From the NCBI GenBank assembly GCA_029959085.1, contig JARWIR010000018.1:16801001-16865000 (forward strand): a stretch of 64,000 nt of DNA. The letters run 5' to 3'. The translations under genes were made by a program, and so were the position numbers. The number at the start of each line of letters is the position of its first letter. The stretch's first letter is position 1. The notes beneath the pieces were generated by a model, which worked only from the letters and a program-made list of their open reading frames with translations, had not been told where the DNA came from and made no database searches. Below are positions 59,561 through 64,000 of this stretch, piece after piece. The stretch is from Nemophila menziesii (Eukaryota; Streptophyta; Magnoliopsida; Boraginales; Hydrophyllaceae).

Positions 59561-62430
59561 AAATCAAGAAACAACTCAATTCACGACGGCTTGGAGAAAT
59601 GAGAATCAATATAATGTCAATTGAATACTGATTTAACTGAGTTGAGTTTTAGGTATCATGAGCATGTTTTTGAAAATTTTAAAATGTCTTCTATTAATTT
59701 TAGATTAAAATCAATGGATAGTAATAGTTTGAATATAGGAAAAGATAGTAAAAAAAATTCTTTAGATGGTATTAGATAAGGCAGTCAATGTTATATTTAT
59801 TAATTTGAGGTTAAATTCAATGGATAGAAATATTTTGAACTTTGGAGAAGTTAGTCAAGAGTAGTGTTAAAAAAGGTAAGTAATTTATTAAGCACTATGT
59901 TAGGGGTGGAGTTTTTTAAGTCTTCTAAGAGATTTCTATATAATATGATTAGTATAAGTAAAAGGTCAAGAAACATATGACTTTATGTACTTTCTCTCTT
60001 CATGTTATAATAGAGTTATCACTTCAACCATATCACACATCACAAATATCAGTCATGTTGCTAACTTTCTCACTCCATTCTCTATAAACTTTATATTTAT
60101 TCTCTCTCCCTTCTCACCTCAACCGTATCAATTATTAATAAGTTGCAATTTTTTTATTTGGAGAAAGATATGCGCTAAAACGGGAAGGTATAGCAGATAT
60201 TTGTGGATTAAAATTGTTGTAATGAGAAGGTTATATAAGAAAATGTTATAATGGTTAATTTGAGATTGTATTTTAATGTTTTGTATGTGAAATAAACCCA
60301 ATACTTTAAAGTTTAGATATATGTTCTTCACAAACGTGCATTACCAGTTTTTATTTTACGGAAGCGATTAATATTTAATGGTTAATATGTAGTGGGTATA
60401 TGAGAAATAAAAACTAATCACTGATAAGGTGGGTATGTATCATGTGGGTATGTGTGTGAATATCTAGTTCACAAGTGGGTATATCTATATAATATGATGG
60501 GTATGTACCTAATCGTCTACAAGTGGAAATGTACCCACTAGTATATCATAATGTATTCTAATAAGTGTTATAATTAGAGTTACATGTATAGGAATATTGT
60601 ATTGTATGGGGTTAGGTATGTGTAATGTGATGGGTATGTACCCAAGTATATAGAAGGGGTTTTATGTATTTTGCAAAATTCTACTTTCTTTTGTTTATTT
60701 GATGTTCTCACTTGTATGAAGGAAATCGATGAACTGTTGGAGTAGCATAACTTGTGTATTGGAATTTGTCGTAAGTTTATGTCGAATGGTATTGAACAGT
60801 ATTTTTGGTGGATATACATCCAACTACTGAATAAACTTATGTATTTTAAACAATATAAGGACCTATAGTGAAATTATAAAATATGAACCTATAGTACTGT
60901 TGACATATAGCCCCTTTTCTAGGTTGTTTTAATGTTACATCCTTAGATCTTAGTTGTTAATTAAGTGATTATTTGCTCTATATTTTACATTATATCGTGT
61001 ATCACTTTAGCAGTCTTTTTCAAGTTTTCAACACATCATTTAAATATCCCCCATGCTTATCCTTATAAACACTTATTTGAGTTTTACTTCTTTAAATAAT
61101 AAACTTGTTTTGTGTAGATATTTGACAAGAGAGTTGATTATAAACTAGCTCCTGCATACCTTTATAATACTTTTATTCTAATAGTATGTTCATTTAGGCA
61201 CTACTTCTTATTATTATTTCTGTATTATAAACATGATAAAATTTACACACTATCCTTGTCAATCTTTGTGTGTGTTTGGAATTGGATCTTATGTTGAACT
61301 AACAAAAGTTTTATATTTTTAGTTTGAAAAAAAAAATTGAATAAACTTTTTCGATTTGAACGACAAGGCATAAAAAGAAGAAACCAAGTCATAGAACTTT
61401 TGGGATCCCAATTTGGTAGAAATCATGATCCTACATTAAAATGGAATCCCAAAAACAAAACGAGAATCTCGTTTTTAATTCATAGGACTCCGTTTGAATG
61501 CATGTTCGAATTATATATGTTGATCAATTTAAGTCACGTGGATAAGAGCTGTTGGCGAGCAAATGGGGACCCCGTTTTCATACAAACTAGGGTCCCAATT
61601 TCAAGTACTATATGCAACAAATAGAACCTCATTGTCTATATATAGAGGCTTTTTGTACATCATACAACTCACCTCTTATACATCACCATATCATCATTCA
61701 CTTCAAGAAAGAATTCATAAGCCATATACTTCATTTTTATATCATTATCCAAGGCTTGTTGTATTAATTAAATTATCTACTCATTAGAAGTCAATTACTA
61801 TTCTTCCAATTAAACATTTTTAATAAAAAAGGTAGTAGCTCTTACTCTATAATGTGATTAAAAATTCAAATCAAGATAAGAGTGTTTTGACATAAAAAAC
61901 AAGCTCGTGTAGAAGGTCTTGTGTGTCAAGATTAAAAGTTGTGATAAAGCCTTCAAAAATCACACTTAGGTTTTGTGATGGAGCCCGTGAAAAGTTATTT
62001 ACGCTAAGTTTTGGTGATTGGGCCTGTAAAAAAATCATCATTGAGGTTGTGACTACACTCTTCAGAAGTCTCGCTATTTCTTATGCAATTGAGCCATAAA
62101 AAATGAAATAGAGGTTGCAATTTAGACTTGGGAAAAATATCGTTGTAATCTGGTTTATATCTCACCCTTACGAGATATTAAGAAACTAGTGGAAAATATA
62201 GAAATACTTAAGTTAGCTACCTTAGGTAGAAATACCACTATAAATGATTGTTTAACTTCTTTCCTTCGTCACTTTACTTATTTTCTTTACTTTCTAGCTT
62301 AAGTTTTTTAATCAAATCCCTTTTCCCCTATAATTACATGATTCATTAAATGTTTGATAGAAAGTATAAGAGCCACTTTATTTATAATTTTTCATTCTAG
62401 CTTGGGACTTAGTTTTACTCCTTATCAAGT
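59561..62430. repeat. Duplicated block Y, copy 2 (uninterrupted)
   Basis: Aligns with 38066-40584 and 48945-49365. It keeps the 80-bp units (59690-59860), gtgggtat motifs (60390-60640), the ctatatatagagg TATA-like box (61636) and the late gggaaaaatatcgttgtaat block. It is the empty version of the element G site. Short frames such as 61337-61624 lack motifs. Confidence 0.6.
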
Positions 62431-62979
62431 TTTTTCCAATGATTTATGTAGTTTGCCGAGGGAAAGCGGGTTGAAGATATATAAATCATATTATGGAGTT
62501 CATGGAGTGTTTTAGAAGATAAGACAAGAAGGCGAACGATGTATATATAAGAAGATTTATGGAAAAATAATTATTCAAAAATTCAAACGACTTTTATTAA
62601 TTTGAGGTTAAAATCAATGGATAGAAACTGTTTTAATATTGGAGAAGGTAGTCAAAGTTGTTTTTGTTTAACTTGTATTAAAGAAGCTAGTCAAAGTTTT
62701 TTCTAATCCGATGATAAACTCAACAAATAGCAATTGTTTGAATAATTTATGTCAATACCTACCAGTTAGCTTACTTTATTAGACTTGACAATGTTTATAA
62801 TGGTATTGGTCAAATCCCTTTTTGTAATCGTATGTACTTTACTTATATTTATTATGATAATATATATATTCCTTGGGGTAAATTTACCAACAAATACATG
62901 GTCGATGATGACTTGTAGGTAAATAGCGACCACGTGGTGGTCATTACTAATTTCTTTTATTATTATTATTATTATTTAT
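62431..62979. repeat. Pectate lyase upstream-like sequence and unit 4 flank
   Basis: Matches 49366-49800: the gatgtatatataagaagattt block (62539), 80-bp units (62580-62740) and the block with accagttagcttac (62760). The sequence reads through the MITE insertion point seen at 7031 without interruption. Confidence 0.6.
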
Positions 62980-63147
62980 ATGTGGTCTCTAGGCTAGCTT
63001 TCGCACACCTAACTAGTCTCACGGAGAATATGTCCGCCCTCCCCAAGCATACCCCCAGGCACGTCAGAACTAGGTATTCTAAGAGGTATTCGAATCATGT
63101 ATCTCTTGGTTGAGAGACAAGTACCTAGTTAGTTGACCATTCAATTT
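62980..63147 (-). mobile_element. tRNA-derived SINE
   Basis: About 168 bp absent from the matching flanks of copies 1 and 2. On the minus strand it begins near tggtcaactaactaggt (box A-like), has gattcgaatacc (complement of 63085-63096) as box B, and ends in a short AT-rich tail of ata and ataat units. Spacing of the two boxes is about 35 bp, normal for tRNA-derived SINEs. Confidence 0.65.
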
Positions 63148-63786
63148 TTCGCTATTGAGATAAACAGATCTAGCGACCACTCATGTGGTCGCCAAAAATA
63201 TTTCTGAATTTATTTTATTTTATATTACCGGCAACCAGTAACAATCACTAGAAATGCTATATCGAGAAAAACGTGATCACTAGAAAAGTAGCGTGTAGTA
63301 GTAAATGATGTTATTATGTATTACATATATTACTTAATACTTGTCGTATTAGAAGATATTTTTGGTTCAATGATATATGATGTTTTAAAATTTCAATATA
63401 ATATTTATTCCTATATATTTTTCTTATTAATTTAATATTGGTATTGTAATAAAAGTAATCAATATGTTATATTAATTATTTGTAAGCTTCTTTTTGTCTA
63501 TTAATTAGGTTGTTTTAAATTTGTATGTATCTCTATAAAAAACTATATATTAAGGAAATAGTTGGGGTTAACTTAATTGGCTATAGTCTTAGCTATTTTT
63601 CGAAATGTTACAGGTTAATACTCCAAGTCTAAAATGGCTTTTAAATATACTTAAAAACTATTTATTAAGGAGGGGATGTAATAATAACATAACAATACAA
63701 TAAAGTACCTAATCAGATGTAATTCTTCATTAAATAATAAAAAATATTACCAAGTTTCTTTTAAAGGAATAAAGCAAATTGTTTAA
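63148..63786. other. Downstream flank of pectate lyase copy 4
   Basis: Aligns with 7750-8349 and 26150-26740, with an extra AT-rich segment around 63555-63660. No gene. Confidence 0.55.
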
Positions 63787-64000
63787 TTAGCAAGGAATGC
63801 CATCTTTGCAACTAAGTGGACCTGCATGGTGCGTGAGTGCGGAGACAGATAATCCGTGCATATCTGTAATGTTCTCCTTGGGTAATGGTGATCCTGACTG
63901 AACAAAGTAGGCGCCATTCAAGAACACGTCACCTTCCGATCTCCATTGCCATTTCATCCACTCACTCTTTTCAGCAGAATTCCTTTTAGTAACCTAGTAA
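63787..64000 (-). CDS. Pectate lyase copy 4, last exon, cut by the window end
   Basis: The last exon is 63787-63993 (207 nt, same length as in copies 1 and 2), with an AG acceptor at 63994-63995 and a TAA stop. It reads [20 protein letters not shown] and ends GPLSCKDGIPC. It has several replacements against copy 1 (for example a PLPKENITDMHG stretch), making it the most diverged of the visible last exons, but there is no stop or shift. The rest of the gene lies beyond the window. Confidence 0.88.

Noticed and set aside
63085..63096. Box B as a sign of a tRNA gene
   Set aside because: No cloverleaf can be formed; fits a SINE.

Overview
This is AT-rich plant nuclear DNA, almost certainly from a dicot. 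It holds Ty3 and Ty1 retrotransposons, hAT-like and Tourist-like MITEs, Helitron-like ends, a tRNA-derived SINE, a LINE fragment, and spliced genes with GT-AG introns. The only convincing host genes are members of a pectate lyase family (PL1) close to the pollen LAT56/LAT59 and Amb a 1 group. That fits an asterid, but I cannot name the species. I see no rRNA, tRNA, CRISPR or bacterial-type features.

The backbone is a tandem array of pectate lyase genes, all on the minus strand. Copy 1 (8383-9921) and copy 2 (26742-28280) are intact four-exon genes of 421 codons each. Copy 3 (56132-56313) keeps only exon 1. Copy 4 (63787-64000) shows its last exon and runs off the window. Their flanks are also duplicated: 10.8-11.7 kb matches 57.4-58.6 kb, and 38.1-40.6 plus 48.9-49.8 kb matches 59.6-62.9 kb. 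Because the units are paralogous, many insertions can be read against an empty copy elsewhere in the window.

Layout. 1-5740: decayed Ty3 (Athila/Tat-like) element with reverse transcriptase, RNase H, integrase and a downstream extra ORF. 6.9-11.7 kb: array unit 1 with two head-to-tail MITEs and gene copy 1. 11.7-20.7 kb: a second, non-autonomous Ty3-type element whose 3' part carries a nested solo LTR. 20.7-25.3 kb: AT-rich relics, a Helitron end, a roughly 170-bp tandem repeat split by a truncated LINE. 25.3-28.9 kb: unit 2 with a GCTCG-rich hAT-like MITE and gene copy 2. 28.9-33.7 kb: decayed Ty1/copia on the minus strand. 34-38 kb: Helitron-like repeats with another solo LTR. 38-49.4 kb: duplicated block holding a three-deep LTR nest (G contains F, F contains solo LTR E). 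49.4-62.4 kb: unit 3 with a repeat-built copia element that cuts into gene copy 3, a hAT-like element, and the second copy of the duplicated block. 62.4-64 kb: start of unit 4 with a SINE and gene copy 4.

Functionally, only the pectate lyases look like working host genes (secreted, calcium-dependent cleavage of pectin). The rest is a stratified record of transposon insertions in which order can be read from nesting, target-site duplications and paralogous empty sites. I did not find a convincing new biological system. The most unusual signals are the repeated polypurine-tract-like motifs inside the Ty3 elements, very short A-tailed insertions with full-length target duplications, and an intact 296-codon ORF of unknown function inside a pol-less retroelement.
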